From contig NZ_CP092915.1 of the NCBI RefSeq assembly GCF_022557175.1, positions 4,216,001 through 4,280,000 on the forward strand: a DNA stretch of 64,000 bases. The letters run 5' to 3'. The stretch is from Mycolicibacterium sp. YH-1. GTDB taxonomy: Bacteria; Actinomycetota; Actinomycetes; Mycobacteriales; Mycobacteriaceae. The notes under the pieces are model-generated. The model did not search any database and was not told where the DNA came from. It was given only the letters and a program-made list of their open reading frames with translations. This document shows, in pieces, positions 33,564-43,677 of this stretch; position 1 is the stretch's first letter; every line of letters starts with the position of its first letter. Made by a program: the position numbers and the translations under genes.

Positions 33564-34558
33564 GCCCGAGAACCATCGACAATTTCGGCGAAGACCCGGA
33601 TCGTTCCCTCGCGACTCTGCCCGGGGCGCACGAACGGGACGATCGACACCTGATCGACGCCCAGCGCCTCGATCTCCTTCAGACGTTGCGCGCACTCATC
33701 CCGGGTCCCCGCCAGTGCGAACAGATCGACGAGTTCGTCGGGAACCAGATCGGCGTGCGCGGCCTCGGTGTTCATGTGCTCGTAGTAGTTGTACTCGTCG
33801 CGAATGCGGTCAATGACCTTCTCCAACGCGGGATCCACACGTGCCGGCAGGGGCCGGATGGCGACGCGTGAGACGTGCGCCCGGACTAGATCGCGCGCCT
33901 CGGTGCTGTCATCTCCGATCGCCGTCGGCGTCCACAGCACGATGTGCAGGTCGTCCAGCGTGCGACCGCTCTGCGCCGCGCCCTTCTCGATGGTCTGCAG
34001 CGCCGCCTCGATGAACCGGGGCGCGGTACCGACCAACACGATCACGCCGTCGGCGATCCGCCCGGACATCTCCAGGATCTTGGGCGCGGAGGCCGCGATG
34101 TAGATCGGGATGTCCGTGGGGGCACTCAGGTAGTTCAGGTGATACTCGGCGCCGCTGGTGGCCTCGGCGACCTTCTCGCCGCGGAACAGCGTGCGCAGGT
34201 CGTTGATCGACTGTTCCAGTTCGGCCAGCTTTTGGGGCTTGAGGCCCATCGTCCGCAGCGAGGAGTCGCCCGTCCCGATGCCGAGGGCGACCCGACCACC
34301 GGTGAACTCGGCCAGCGTCGCCCACGTCGACGCCAGCAGCGACGGATGCCGGGTGACCGCATTCGTCACGCCCGTGCCGAAGACGATCCGCTCGGTGCCG
34401 ACGGCGGCAGCGCCCATCACCGTCGAGGACTCGCGCCAGATGTTCTGCGAGTCACCGAACCACACATTGTCGTACCCCAGGTCCTCGCACAGCCGGACGT
34501 AATCACACATCACGCCCGTCGGCTCGGTGGGAAACAATCCGACACCCTTGCTCAGCAT
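33560..34558 (-). CDS. LLM-class flavin/F420-dependent oxidoreductase
   Basis: This 332-residue luciferase-like TIM-barrel enzyme has a bacterial-luciferase-type N-terminus (LCEDLGYDNVWFGD), FGTGVTNAVTRHPSLLASTWATLAEFTGGRVALGIGTGD and IYIAASAPKILEMSGRIADGVIV, the pattern of mycobacterial F420- or FMN-dependent oxidoreductases including methylene-H4MPT-reductase-like proteins. In this cluster it could reduce the hydroxylated ring before enamidase opening, replacing the Fe-S flavoprotein reductase of the anaerobic route (inference). GGAGG precedes ATG 34558. It is divergent from coxG, with an operator-like repeat between. Confidence 0.88.
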   Translation of the reverse strand: MLSKGVGLFPTEPTGVMCDYVRLCEDLGYDNVWFGDSQNIWRESSTVMGAAAVGTERIVFGTGVTNAVTRHPSLLASTWATLAEFTGGRVALGIGTGDSSLRTMGLKPQKLAELEQSINDLRTLFRGEKVAEATSGAEYHLNYLSAPTDIPIYIAASAPKILEMSGRIADGVIVLVGTAPRFIEAALQTIEKGAAQSGRTLDDLHIVLWTPTAIGDDSTEARDLVRAHVSRVAIRPLPARVDPALEKVIDRIRDEYNYYEHMNTEAAHADLVPDELVDLFALAGTRDECAQRLKEIEALGVDQVSIVPFVRPGQSREGTIRVFAEIVDGSRA

Positions 34559-34580
34559 GCGAGGAACCTCCGTAGGCTAA

Positions 34581-34600
34581 CGTTGTATATCGTATCCAAT
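34581..34600. promoter_or_regulatory. Candidate GntR operator, site B (LLM/coxG divergent)
   Basis: The minus strand reads ATTGGATACGATATACAACG, containing TTGGATA-CGA-TATACAA, the most symmetric copy of the 17-bp repeat (one arm mismatch). It lies 23-42 bp before the LLM gene and 57-76 bp before coxG, so one site could control both. Confidence 0.68.
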
Positions 34601-34656
34601 CGTAGGTGGATGGGTTCGGGTTCCACAACCGCTAGCCACAAAACGGGAGGCAGACA

Positions 34657-35283
34657 ATGCGACTCGTCAACGAGTTCTCGGTCGATGCACCGCTGGACGT
34701 CGCCTGGTCGGTCCTGACCGACATCCCCAAGGTCGTCGAGTGCATCCCCGGTGCCGAACTCGACCGCGTCGACGGCGACGACTATCACGCTCACGTCGCC
34801 ATCAAGGTCGGCCCCGTGGGAATGACGTTGGCGGGCATGGCGACTCTGCTCAGTCGCGACGACGAGGCCAGGCAGATGGTCGTCCGCGGCAATGCGCGCG
34901 ACCGAAAGGGCAACGGATCGACCGAGGCCACGGTGCGCATGGTCGCACGTGACGACGCGGGCCGCTCGATCGTCACCGTGACCACCGATCTGGAACTCAG
35001 CGGCCGCATCGCACAGTTCGGGACGGGCGTCATCACCCAGGTGAGCAACCGGATCATCGGGCAGTTCGTCGCGCGTCTCAACGCCGTGATCGCCGGTGAC
35101 GAAACACCCGTGCCCGCGGGCAGGACCGGAAAACCCGTGGCCCCGGCGTCGGTCACGTCGGCATCGGACTACCCCATATCCGACCGGACGACGTTGGCGC
35201 TCACCGCACTTGCCGGCGTTGCGCTCGGCTTGGCGATAGGGCGGTCGGTGGATCGTCTCAGCTGCCCGCCTCGGCGAGGCTGA
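34657..35283 (+). CDS. coxG: CoxG-type SRPBCC protein
   Basis: This 208-residue protein has the CoxG/SRPBCC fold: MRLVNEFSVDAPLDVAWSVLTDIPKVVECIPGAEL is the family's start and GRIAQFGTGVITQVSNRIIGQFVARL the long terminal helix. A Pro/Ala linker and a hydrophobic tail (TTLALTALAGVALGLAIG) follow. CoxG of Mo-CO dehydrogenase links that enzyme to the membrane and has been implicated in quinone handling; by analogy this copy serves the hydroxylase here. GGGAGG lies about 7 nt before the ATG. Its 3' end overlaps the convergent ridA gene by 26 nt. Confidence 0.88.
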   Translation: MRLVNEFSVDAPLDVAWSVLTDIPKVVECIPGAELDRVDGDDYHAHVAIKVGPVGMTLAGMATLLSRDDEARQMVVRGNARDRKGNGSTEATVRMVARDDAGRSIVTVTTDLELSGRIAQFGTGVITQVSNRIIGQFVARLNAVIAGDETPVPAGRTGKPVAPASVTSASDYPISDRTTLALTALAGVALGLAIGRSVDRLSCPPRRG

Positions 35284-35728
35284 CCACCAGGTCCAGTTCC
35301 ACACACGCCCCACCTGGCAGCGAGGCCACCCCGATGGCCGTGCGGGCATGCGCGCCGACGTCCTCGCCGAACACGTCGAGAAACAGACGTGACGCTCCGT
35401 CAATCACAGCCGGGTGGGTGTCGAAGTCCGGCACCGCACGGACGTACCCGCGCAACGCGACGACGGCGCCCACCGAGTCGATGCCGATCGCGGCGTCGAT
35501 GGCACCGAGCAGATTGAGTGCGGCCAGTCGCGCCTGCTCGCGAGCCACGTCTACGGTCACGTCGGCGCCGACGACGCCGCGCAGTGCAGGCATCCCGTCG
35601 CGTCGTGCCGTGGCACCTGACACCCACAGCTGATCGCCGCACCGGCGGCTCGGGTAGTACGCGCCCTTCGGCGGCGCGGGAGCGGGGATCACCAGGCCCA
35701 GCTCCTGGAGCCGGACGGTGGCCGTCAC
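35258..35728 (-). CDS. RidA/YjgF family enamine-imine deaminase-like protein
   Basis: This 156-residue trimeric RidA-fold protein has GDQLWVSGATARRDG in the N-terminal half, ALNLLGAIDAAIGIDSVGAVVALRGYV and RTAIGVASLPGGACVELDLVV at the end. The last contains the Arg of the canonical RTAIGV active-site segment, while the terminal Glu region also looks conserved. RidA proteins hydrolyse reactive enamines/imines to ketones and ammonia, which suits a pathway with an enamide/enamine intermediate. GTG 35728 overlaps the gntR stop (GTGA), so it is co-transcribed with the regulator. Confidence 0.85.
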   Translation of the reverse strand: MTATVRLQELGLVIPAPAPPKGAYYPSRRCGDQLWVSGATARRDGMPALRGVVGADVTVDVAREQARLAALNLLGAIDAAIGIDSVGAVVALRGYVRAVPDFDTHPAVIDGASRLFLDVFGEDVGAHARTAIGVASLPGGACVELDLVVSLAEAGS

Positions 35729-36498
35729 TGCTGCGCTTCCGCGGCCTCCGCGGCTTCCGCGGCTTCCGCGCCGAGGATGCGGTGGATGGGTTCGATGGCA
35801 TGCGAACGGTGTTCGTGGTTGAGGGCCACCATGCGCTCGACGTCGCGGTCGGCCATCGCGTCGATCATCACGACGTGCTCGCTCGCGACCTTCGACATGT
35901 CGAGCAGCGGCGCGTAGAGCGGACGGTACGCGTCGGCCGTGTTCCACAGTTGCGTGACGATGCGCTTGGTGCGCGCCATTCCGCTCTCCTGGAACGTCAG
36001 GAAGTGGAACCGCCGGTTGGCGACACCGACGGCGATCAGGTCACCCGCCGCGGTCGACGCCTCCATACCGGCATTGCAGCTGCGCATCTCGTCGACGATC
36101 GCGTCGGTGACACCCGGCATCGCATCGCGAATCAGGGCCTCCTCCAGGATCGCCCGCAGCTTGAACACCTCGACCAGATCGTCGAGGCTCAACTTGGCCA
36201 CCCGGTAGCCGCTGTGCGGCACGTAGGTGATGTACTCCTCGGCCTCCAGCGTCTTGAGCGCCTCGCGCACGGGGATGCGCGACATGCCGAACTGCTCGGC
36301 GAGGCTCTCCTGGACGATCCAGCTGCCGGGCGCGAGCTTTCCCGTGGTGATGTCATGGCGAAGCGCCTCGGCGACGGCCTGTTGCGCGGTCTTTGGCCGG
36401 ACAAAGTCCGATCGCTGACCACGGACGGCGTCACCGGAGTGTGTGCCCTTGGCTGCGCTCTTGGCGTTCGAGCGCTTGGTGTCGGTGCGCGGTGGCAT
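35725..36498 (-). CDS. GntR/FCD-family transcriptional regulator
   Basis: This 257-residue regulator has a basic 30-residue leader, a GntR winged helix (AEALRHDITTGKLAPGSWIVQESLAEQFGMSRIPVREALKTLEAEEYI) at about 38-100 and an all-helical FCD effector domain with metal-type His/Asp residues (NRRFHFL, SEHVVMIDAM). The C-terminus has an AEA repeat encoded by 9-bp DNA repeats (35740-35775). It is followed by ridA with overlapping codons. A candidate operator lies 22-41 bp upstream, so it is probably autoregulated. Three further sites nearby suggest it controls the whole N-heterocycle cluster. Confidence 0.92.
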   Translation of the reverse strand: MPPRTDTKRSNAKSAAKGTHSGDAVRGQRSDFVRPKTAQQAVAEALRHDITTGKLAPGSWIVQESLAEQFGMSRIPVREALKTLEAEEYITYVPHSGYRVAKLSLDDLVEVFKLRAILEEALIRDAMPGVTDAIVDEMRSCNAGMEASTAAGDLIAVGVANRRFHFLTFQESGMARTKRIVTQLWNTADAYRPLYAPLLDMSKVASEHVVMIDAMADRDVERMVALNHEHRSHAIEPIHRILGAEAAEAAEAAEAQQ

Positions 36499-36519
36499 CG
36501 GCCCTCGCTTTCAGCTGAT

Positions 36520-36539
36520 ATTGGATACTCTATGCGATC
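36520..36539. promoter_or_regulatory. Candidate GntR operator, site C (gntR)
   Basis: ATTGGATACTCTATGCGATC contains TTGGATA-CTC-TATGCGA, the same 17-bp pattern as sites A, B and D, 22-41 bp before the gntR ATG. Confidence 0.65.
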
Positions 36540-36602
36540 AGCATGGCGATGGGTCAACCCCTCGCTCGGCGTTTCGTGGCCGTGGCGAGGTCAGAAGTGG
36601 GG

Positions 36603-39217
<2,615 letters not shown>

Positions 39218-39349
39218 TCACGTTTGGCAGGGCGGGCGGTGCTCAATCGAGTTCGGTGGGACGCGACAGCCGACCGGGCCCGCCTCCCACGTATGTCCAG
39301 TGCGACCAGCGTCCCGCGGCGTGACCACAACCTGGCCGGACTGTGACGG

Positions 39350-39378
39350 TTGACACGCACGAAACGGTCCGCTATTTT
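39350..39378 (+). promoter_or_regulatory. Sigma-A-type promoter of the thioesterase-MaoC-SDR-thiolase operon
   Basis: TTGACA (39350-39355) is separated by exactly 17 nt from TATTTT (39373-39378), a near-consensus housekeeping promoter in the gene-free interval 39200-39455. Transcription would start near 39385, inside the CCAGTCA box. The remaining part of the interval shows nothing recognisable. Confidence 0.72.
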
Positions 39379-39382
39379 TTTG

Positions 39383-39403
39383 CATATTGGCCAGTCAAAA
39401 TAC
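39383..39403. promoter_or_regulatory. Candidate TetR box, left end of cluster
   Basis: CATATTGGCCAGTCAAAATAC shares 15 of 21 positions, including CCAGTCA and ATAC, with a site before the tetR gene at 48013-48033. It overlaps the predicted start of transcription, where a repressor would block initiation. Confidence 0.58.
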
Positions 39404-39455
39404 TGAAGGATGATCTGAAATCAACACCGACCAGACGGACCCCCGATCCGAGTGC

Positions 39456-39845
39456 GTGGTCCCGCTCCGCTGGAGGGATCTGGACCACCAAGGGCACGTG
39501 TATCACGCTGCGATGCTGACATTGCTGGATGAGGCACGGACACAATGGATTTCGGAAGCACTACGGCCTGAAGTGCCCGACTCGTATGTCATCGCTAGGG
39601 TCGAGTTGGATTACCGTTCGGAACTCCGCAAAGACGACGACGCCGTCGTAGTGACCTTCTGCGTACATCGCGTGGGCAACACCAGCCTGACTCTCGCCGA
39701 GTCGGTCAAGTCCCGTGCCAGTGGTGCACTCATCGCCGAAGCGATGACCACCATCGTTCTGTGGGATCGCGTCACCCGCACGCCGCGTCCATTGACGTCA
39801 GACGAGCGACAGCGCATTGAACGGTCGCACGACCCGCAGAGCTGA
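39456..39845 (+). CDS. Acyl-CoA thioesterase, 4HBT hotdog fold
   Basis: This 129-residue hotdog-fold thioesterase of the 4-hydroxybenzoyl-CoA type contains VPLRWRDLDHQGHVYHAAMLTLLDEAR, where D-x-D-x2-G-H-V is the family active-site pattern (usually DxDxxGHVNN). It hydrolyses acyl-CoAs to free acid and CoA, likely to recycle CoA or relieve dead-end thioesters. GTG 39456 is the only acceptable start in the frame, as a stop lies 14 codons upstream; the N-terminus is therefore somewhat uncertain. It is the first gene behind the TTGACA promoter. Confidence 0.82.
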   Translation: MVPLRWRDLDHQGHVYHAAMLTLLDEARTQWISEALRPEVPDSYVIARVELDYRSELRKDDDAVVVTFCVHRVGNTSLTLAESVKSRASGALIAEAMTTIVLWDRVTRTPRPLTSDERQRIERSHDPQS

Positions 39846-39924
39846 CCGCCACGTTCTCACCGACATCGCCCATGCCTGTCTTCGAATCCAGACATTCGGA
39901 GACGTTTCGATCAGAAAGCAATCC

Positions 39925-40371
39925 ATGCCGCTGTTCTTTGACGATCTCGAGATCGGCACCAAGTATGTGTCTCGAGGCCGAACGATCACGGAGAGCGACA
40001 TCGTCGCCTTCGCCGGTATCTCAGGTGATTTCAACCCGCTTCACACCGACGAGATGTGGGTTCGCGAGAACACCGGATTCTCCGGGCGTATCGCGCACGG
40101 TCTCCTCATCCTGTCGGTCTCGAGCGGCCTGGCCACGCCCGAGCTGGACGAACTCGAGATCCACGCCTATTTGGAAACGACACGCAAAATGGCGGCGCCG
40201 ACCTACCCCGGAGACACCGTGAAGGTCATTCAGACCGTCGCCGACCTGCGTTGCAGCTCATCTCGCCCCCGGTCGGGAATCGCCACATTCGACGTTGCGG
40301 TCACCAATCAGGACGGCATGACGGTGCAGCAGGGAACAGACATCTATCTCGTGGGAAGAGGGCAAGCGTGA
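39925..40371 (+). CDS. MaoC-family (R)-hydratase
   Basis: This 148-residue hotdog-fold enoyl-CoA hydratase has the catalytic segment DIVAFAGISGDFNPLHTDE, in which Asp and His of D-x4-H are the active-site pair, and FSGRIAHGLLILSVSSGL, the typical second MaoC motif. It would hydrate a trans-2-enoyl-CoA to the 3-hydroxyacyl-CoA, supplying the SDR encoded next. ATG 39925 gives the normal start MPLFFDDLEIG; the open frame upstream is not needed. The stop overlaps the SDR GTG. Confidence 0.9.
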   Translation: MPLFFDDLEIGTKYVSRGRTITESDIVAFAGISGDFNPLHTDEMWVRENTGFSGRIAHGLLILSVSSGLATPELDELEIHAYLETTRKMAAPTYPGDTVKVIQTVADLRCSSSRPRSGIATFDVAVTNQDGMTVQQGTDIYLVGRGQA

Positions 40372-41126
40372 ACGCCGCCGTGGCAACGTCCGAGAACGAC
40401 AGGGTCTACGTCGTGACCGGGGCCGGATCCGGCATCGGCAGGGCCACCGTCCAACTGCTACACAGCGAGGGCAGGCGCGTGGTCCTGGCCGACACCGATT
40501 ACGCGAGTATCAAAGCACTGGCCGCCGACCTCAATGATTCGCGCGGCGCCTCGGCCTGCGCCGTGGAACACGACGTAACCCGCGCGGACTCCTGGTCGGC
40601 TCTGTGCCAGCAGGTAGCCGAATTCGGAACGATCTACGGGCTGGTCAACAATGCGGGCATCACCCGCGACAAATCGATGCTGTCGATGGCGGAAGACCAA
40701 TTCAGCGCTGTCATCGACGTCCACCTCAGGGGATCCTGGCTCGGGTGCAAGTCGGTGGTTCCGGCCATGCGCACCGGTGGCGGCGGAAGCATCGTCAACA
40801 TCTCGTCGTCGAACCGGCACGGGGCCTTCGGCCAAACGAACTACTCCGCTGCGAAGGCCGGAGTCGTCGGGCTGACCAACGCAGTCGCCGTCGAGCAAGC
40901 AAAGTACGGAATCCGTTGCAACGCAGTCGCTCCTGGTGCGATCAACACCCCGATGATCGGTGATGTACCTGAGCACGTCAAAGCGCGATGGATGGAATCC
41001 ATCGCGCTTGGACGCCTGGGCGAACCGTCAGAGATCGCATCGGCGATCACATTCCTACTGTCCGACGCGGCCTCCTACGTCACCGCCGCGCTTCTCGACG
41101 TGACTGGCGGCGAACAGCATCTCTAA
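40368..41126 (+). CDS. Short-chain dehydrogenase/reductase (FabG-like)
   Basis: This 252-residue SDR has TGAGSGIGRATV for the cofactor, ADTDYAS after strand 2 (Asp at the end of beta-2 favours NAD), NNAGI and the catalytic Ser/Tyr/Lys in SSSNRHGAFGQTNYSAAKAG. It probably oxidises the 3-hydroxyacyl-CoA made by the MaoC hydratase to a 3-ketoacyl-CoA for the thiolase. GTG 40368 overlaps the MaoC stop (GTGA), so the two are translated together. Confidence 0.92.
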   Translation: MNAAVATSENDRVYVVTGAGSGIGRATVQLLHSEGRRVVLADTDYASIKALAADLNDSRGASACAVEHDVTRADSWSALCQQVAEFGTIYGLVNNAGITRDKSMLSMAEDQFSAVIDVHLRGSWLGCKSVVPAMRTGGGGSIVNISSSNRHGAFGQTNYSAAKAGVVGLTNAVAVEQAKYGIRCNAVAPGAINTPMIGDVPEHVKARWMESIALGRLGEPSEIASAITFLLSDAASYVTAALLDVTGGEQHL

Positions 41127-41170
41127 CGGTCCCCCGAATGACTATCCGATTACGAGACGAGGATTCCCAT

Positions 41171-42388
41171 ATGCCTGATGCGGTCATAGTTTCCGCTACC
41201 CGTTCACCGATCGGCCGTGCAGTGAAAGGGTCGCTGAGAGACATCCGGCCCGACGATCTCACCGCACAGATCGTGAAGGCCGCCCTCGACAGAATCCCCG
41301 CGCTCGACCCACGCGACATCGACGACCTGATGCTGGGCTGCGGGAACCCCGGTGGAGAACAGGGGTTCAATATCGGTCGCAACGTGGCGATTCAACTGGG
41401 ATACGACTTCCTGCCCGGCACCACGATTACCCGCTATTGCGCATCGTCACTCCAGACGACGCGAATGGCAATGAACGCCATCGTGGCGGGAGACGGCGAG
41501 GTGTTCATCTCTGCCGGCGTCGAGACGATATCGAGGTACTTCAAAGGTGAATCGGACTCGCTGCCAGACACCCAGAATCCACTATTCGACACCGCGCAGG
41601 AGCGGAGCAGGAGACTTGCGGAAGGCGGCGAACGCTGGACCGACCCCCGAGAGGCTGGCCGCCTTCCCGACCCCTACATCGACATGGGGCAGACTGCCGA
41701 GAACGTCGCTCAGATCACCGGGATCACACGTGAGGACCAGGACCAGTGGGCGGTTCGCTCCCAGAATCTTGCTGAATCAGCCACAGCGCAAGGCTTTTTC
41801 GATCGCGAAATCAGCCCGGTGACACTTCCGGACGGAACCCTTGTCCGCACTGACGACTCCCCACGTCACGGCACCACCTACGAGGCGGTCAGTCGCCTCA
41901 AACCAGTGTTCAGACCCGACGGCACCGTGACCGCCGGGAATGCCTGCCCGCTCAACGATGGCGCCGCGGCCCTGGTCGTGATGTCCGACGCCAAGGCCAG
42001 GGAACTCGGACTCACGCCGCTGGCGCGCATCGTGGCCACCGGCGTCTCTGGACTGTCTCCGGAGATTATGGGGCTCGGCCCGATCGAGTCCACTAGGCGG
42101 GCATTGACGCGCGCCGGGATGACGGTGGCTGACATCGACCTGTTCGAGATTAATGAGGCCTTCGCCGTTCAGGTTTTGGCATCCGCTCGGGAGCTCACGA
42201 TCGACGAGGACAAGCTGAACGTCTCCGGCGGCGCTATCGCGCTCGGGCATCCGTTCGGCATGACAGGCGCGCGAATCACGGCAACGCTCATCAACAATCT
42301 GCAAACCCACGACGGGCAATTCGGAGTCGAGACGATGTGCGTCGGCGGCGGACAGGGCATGGCAATGATCATCGAGCGACTCAGCTGA
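41171..42388 (+). CDS. Acetyl-CoA C-acyltransferase (thiolase)
   Basis: This 405-residue thiolase starts MPDAVIVSATRSPIGRAVKG. The nucleophilic Cys is in ITRYCASSLQTTRMAM near residue 93, the active-site His in INEAFAVQV (NEAF motif, near 345) and the second Cys in ETMCVGGGQGMAM near 390. It cleaves a 3-ketoacyl-CoA with CoA. GAGG lies 9 nt before ATG 41171; an upstream in-frame ATG at 41138 is the alternative. It follows the SDR gene by 44 nt. Together with MaoC and SDR it completes a beta-oxidation turn. Confidence 0.95.
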   Translation: MPDAVIVSATRSPIGRAVKGSLRDIRPDDLTAQIVKAALDRIPALDPRDIDDLMLGCGNPGGEQGFNIGRNVAIQLGYDFLPGTTITRYCASSLQTTRMAMNAIVAGDGEVFISAGVETISRYFKGESDSLPDTQNPLFDTAQERSRRLAEGGERWTDPREAGRLPDPYIDMGQTAENVAQITGITREDQDQWAVRSQNLAESATAQGFFDREISPVTLPDGTLVRTDDSPRHGTTYEAVSRLKPVFRPDGTVTAGNACPLNDGAAALVVMSDAKARELGLTPLARIVATGVSGLSPEIMGLGPIESTRRALTRAGMTVADIDLFEINEAFAVQVLASARELTIDEDKLNVSGGAIALGHPFGMTGARITATLINNLQTHDGQFGVETMCVGGGQGMAMIIERLS

Positions 42389-42450
42389 CCGCAGCGCGAT
42401 ATGCGAAAACGCCTGAGCAACAGAACACAGAAGACCTATTGGAGATGAAC

Positions 42451-43677
42451 ATGCAGCCCAACGCAAGCGCACTGCAGGGACTGAAGGTCCTTGAAGTCGG
42501 TAATTACATCGCCGGCCCGTACTGCGGCACCCTGTTGGCCGACCTCGGCGCAACGGTCACCAAGATCGAAGACCCGCACGACGGAGACGTGGTGCGGGGG
42601 TTCGCACCAATGAACGAAGCCGTCAGCGAGAGTTCGGCGTTCGTCACACTCAACCGCAACAAGCGCTCGATCGCGCTCGACCTCAAATCCGAACGCGGGC
42701 GAGAGATCTTCATGACGCTCGCGCGGCACGCGGACATCGTCATCGAGAACATCCGTCCCGGAGCGATGAAGAGGCTCGGACTCGACTACGAGACTCTGTC
42801 AGAGCACAATGCCGGCTTGATCTACCTCTCCGCATCTGGCTGGGGCCAGGACGGACCGCTCTCTGCGAATGCCGGACTCGACATCATGGCGCAGGCTCGC
42901 TCGGGACTCATGAGCGTCACTGGCACCCCCGACGGCGACCCGGTCAAGGTGGGTGTGCCGGTCTGCGACATCGGGTGTGCGATGTACGGCGCGATCGCGG
43001 TACTTGCCGCCGTCAATCATAGGCACCAGACTGGCGAGGGCCAGCGTATCGATGTCTCATTGTTCGAGTCTGGAGTGTCGTACGCGATCTGGGAGTTCGC
43101 CCGGTACAACGCATCTGGAGAAATCCCGATGCGACGCGGATCCGCCCATCAGACCGCTGCCCCCTATCAGGCGATCAGGGCCGCCGATGGCTGGTTCACC
43201 CTGGGCGCGGCCACCCCGAAGACCTGGTTGGCGTTCTGCGCGGCATTCGAGTTCGAGTGGATGCTTGATGATGAACGGTTCGCGACCAACACCGCCCGGA
43301 TGGACAACCGCGTCGAGTTGATCGAGTTGATCGAGGCGCGGACACTGGGCAACACACGGGCCCATTGGCTGCAGATCCTGGATGCGGCCGGCGTCCCCGC
43401 TGCGCCTATCAACGACTACAGCCAGGTCTTCTCCGACGAGCACCTGCTGGCGCGGGACTTCTTCTGGGAGTCCGAGCATTCCAGTGGCGGAAAGGTCCTT
43501 CAAGTCGGTTCGCCTATGCGTCTGTCGAAGACACCCGCGGTGCGCCACAGCGCAGGCCCTGTATTGGGACAGAACACTGCCGAGGCTTTGGACGAACTGG
43601 GCTACAGCCCAGCCGACATTGCCGAACTGTCCGCCAACGGTGTCATCGCGGTTTCTGGCAGCATGCGAAATGACTGA
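42451..43677 (+). CDS. CaiB/BaiF family CoA-transferase
   Basis: This 408-residue type III CoA-transferase has GLKVLEVGNYIAGPYCGTLLADLGATVTKIE at the N-terminus, LNRNKRSIALDLKSERG, and the catalytic Asp in the SGLDIMAQARSG segment (position matching the conserved Asp of CaiB/FRC, near residue 145). It moves CoA between acyl-CoA and a free acid, often a dicarboxylate such as succinate. ATG 42451 is preferred, with GGAG 6 nt upstream; ATG 42445 directly follows the GGAG. It overlaps the next gene's start by 8 nt. Confidence 0.9.
   Translation: MQPNASALQGLKVLEVGNYIAGPYCGTLLADLGATVTKIEDPHDGDVVRGFAPMNEAVSESSAFVTLNRNKRSIALDLKSERGREIFMTLARHADIVIENIRPGAMKRLGLDYETLSEHNAGLIYLSASGWGQDGPLSANAGLDIMAQARSGLMSVTGTPDGDPVKVGVPVCDIGCAMYGAIAVLAAVNHRHQTGEGQRIDVSLFESGVSYAIWEFARYNASGEIPMRRGSAHQTAAPYQAIRAADGWFTLGAATPKTWLAFCAAFEFEWMLDDERFATNTARMDNRVELIELIEARTLGNTRAHWLQILDAAGVPAAPINDYSQVFSDEHLLARDFFWESEHSSGGKVLQVGSPMRLSKTPAVRHSAGPVLGQNTAEALDELGYSPADIAELSANGVIAVSGSMRND

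Noticed and set aside
39410..39412. ATG at 39410 as start of the thioesterase
   Set aside because: It is out of frame and meets a stop after one codon (ATG ATC TGA).
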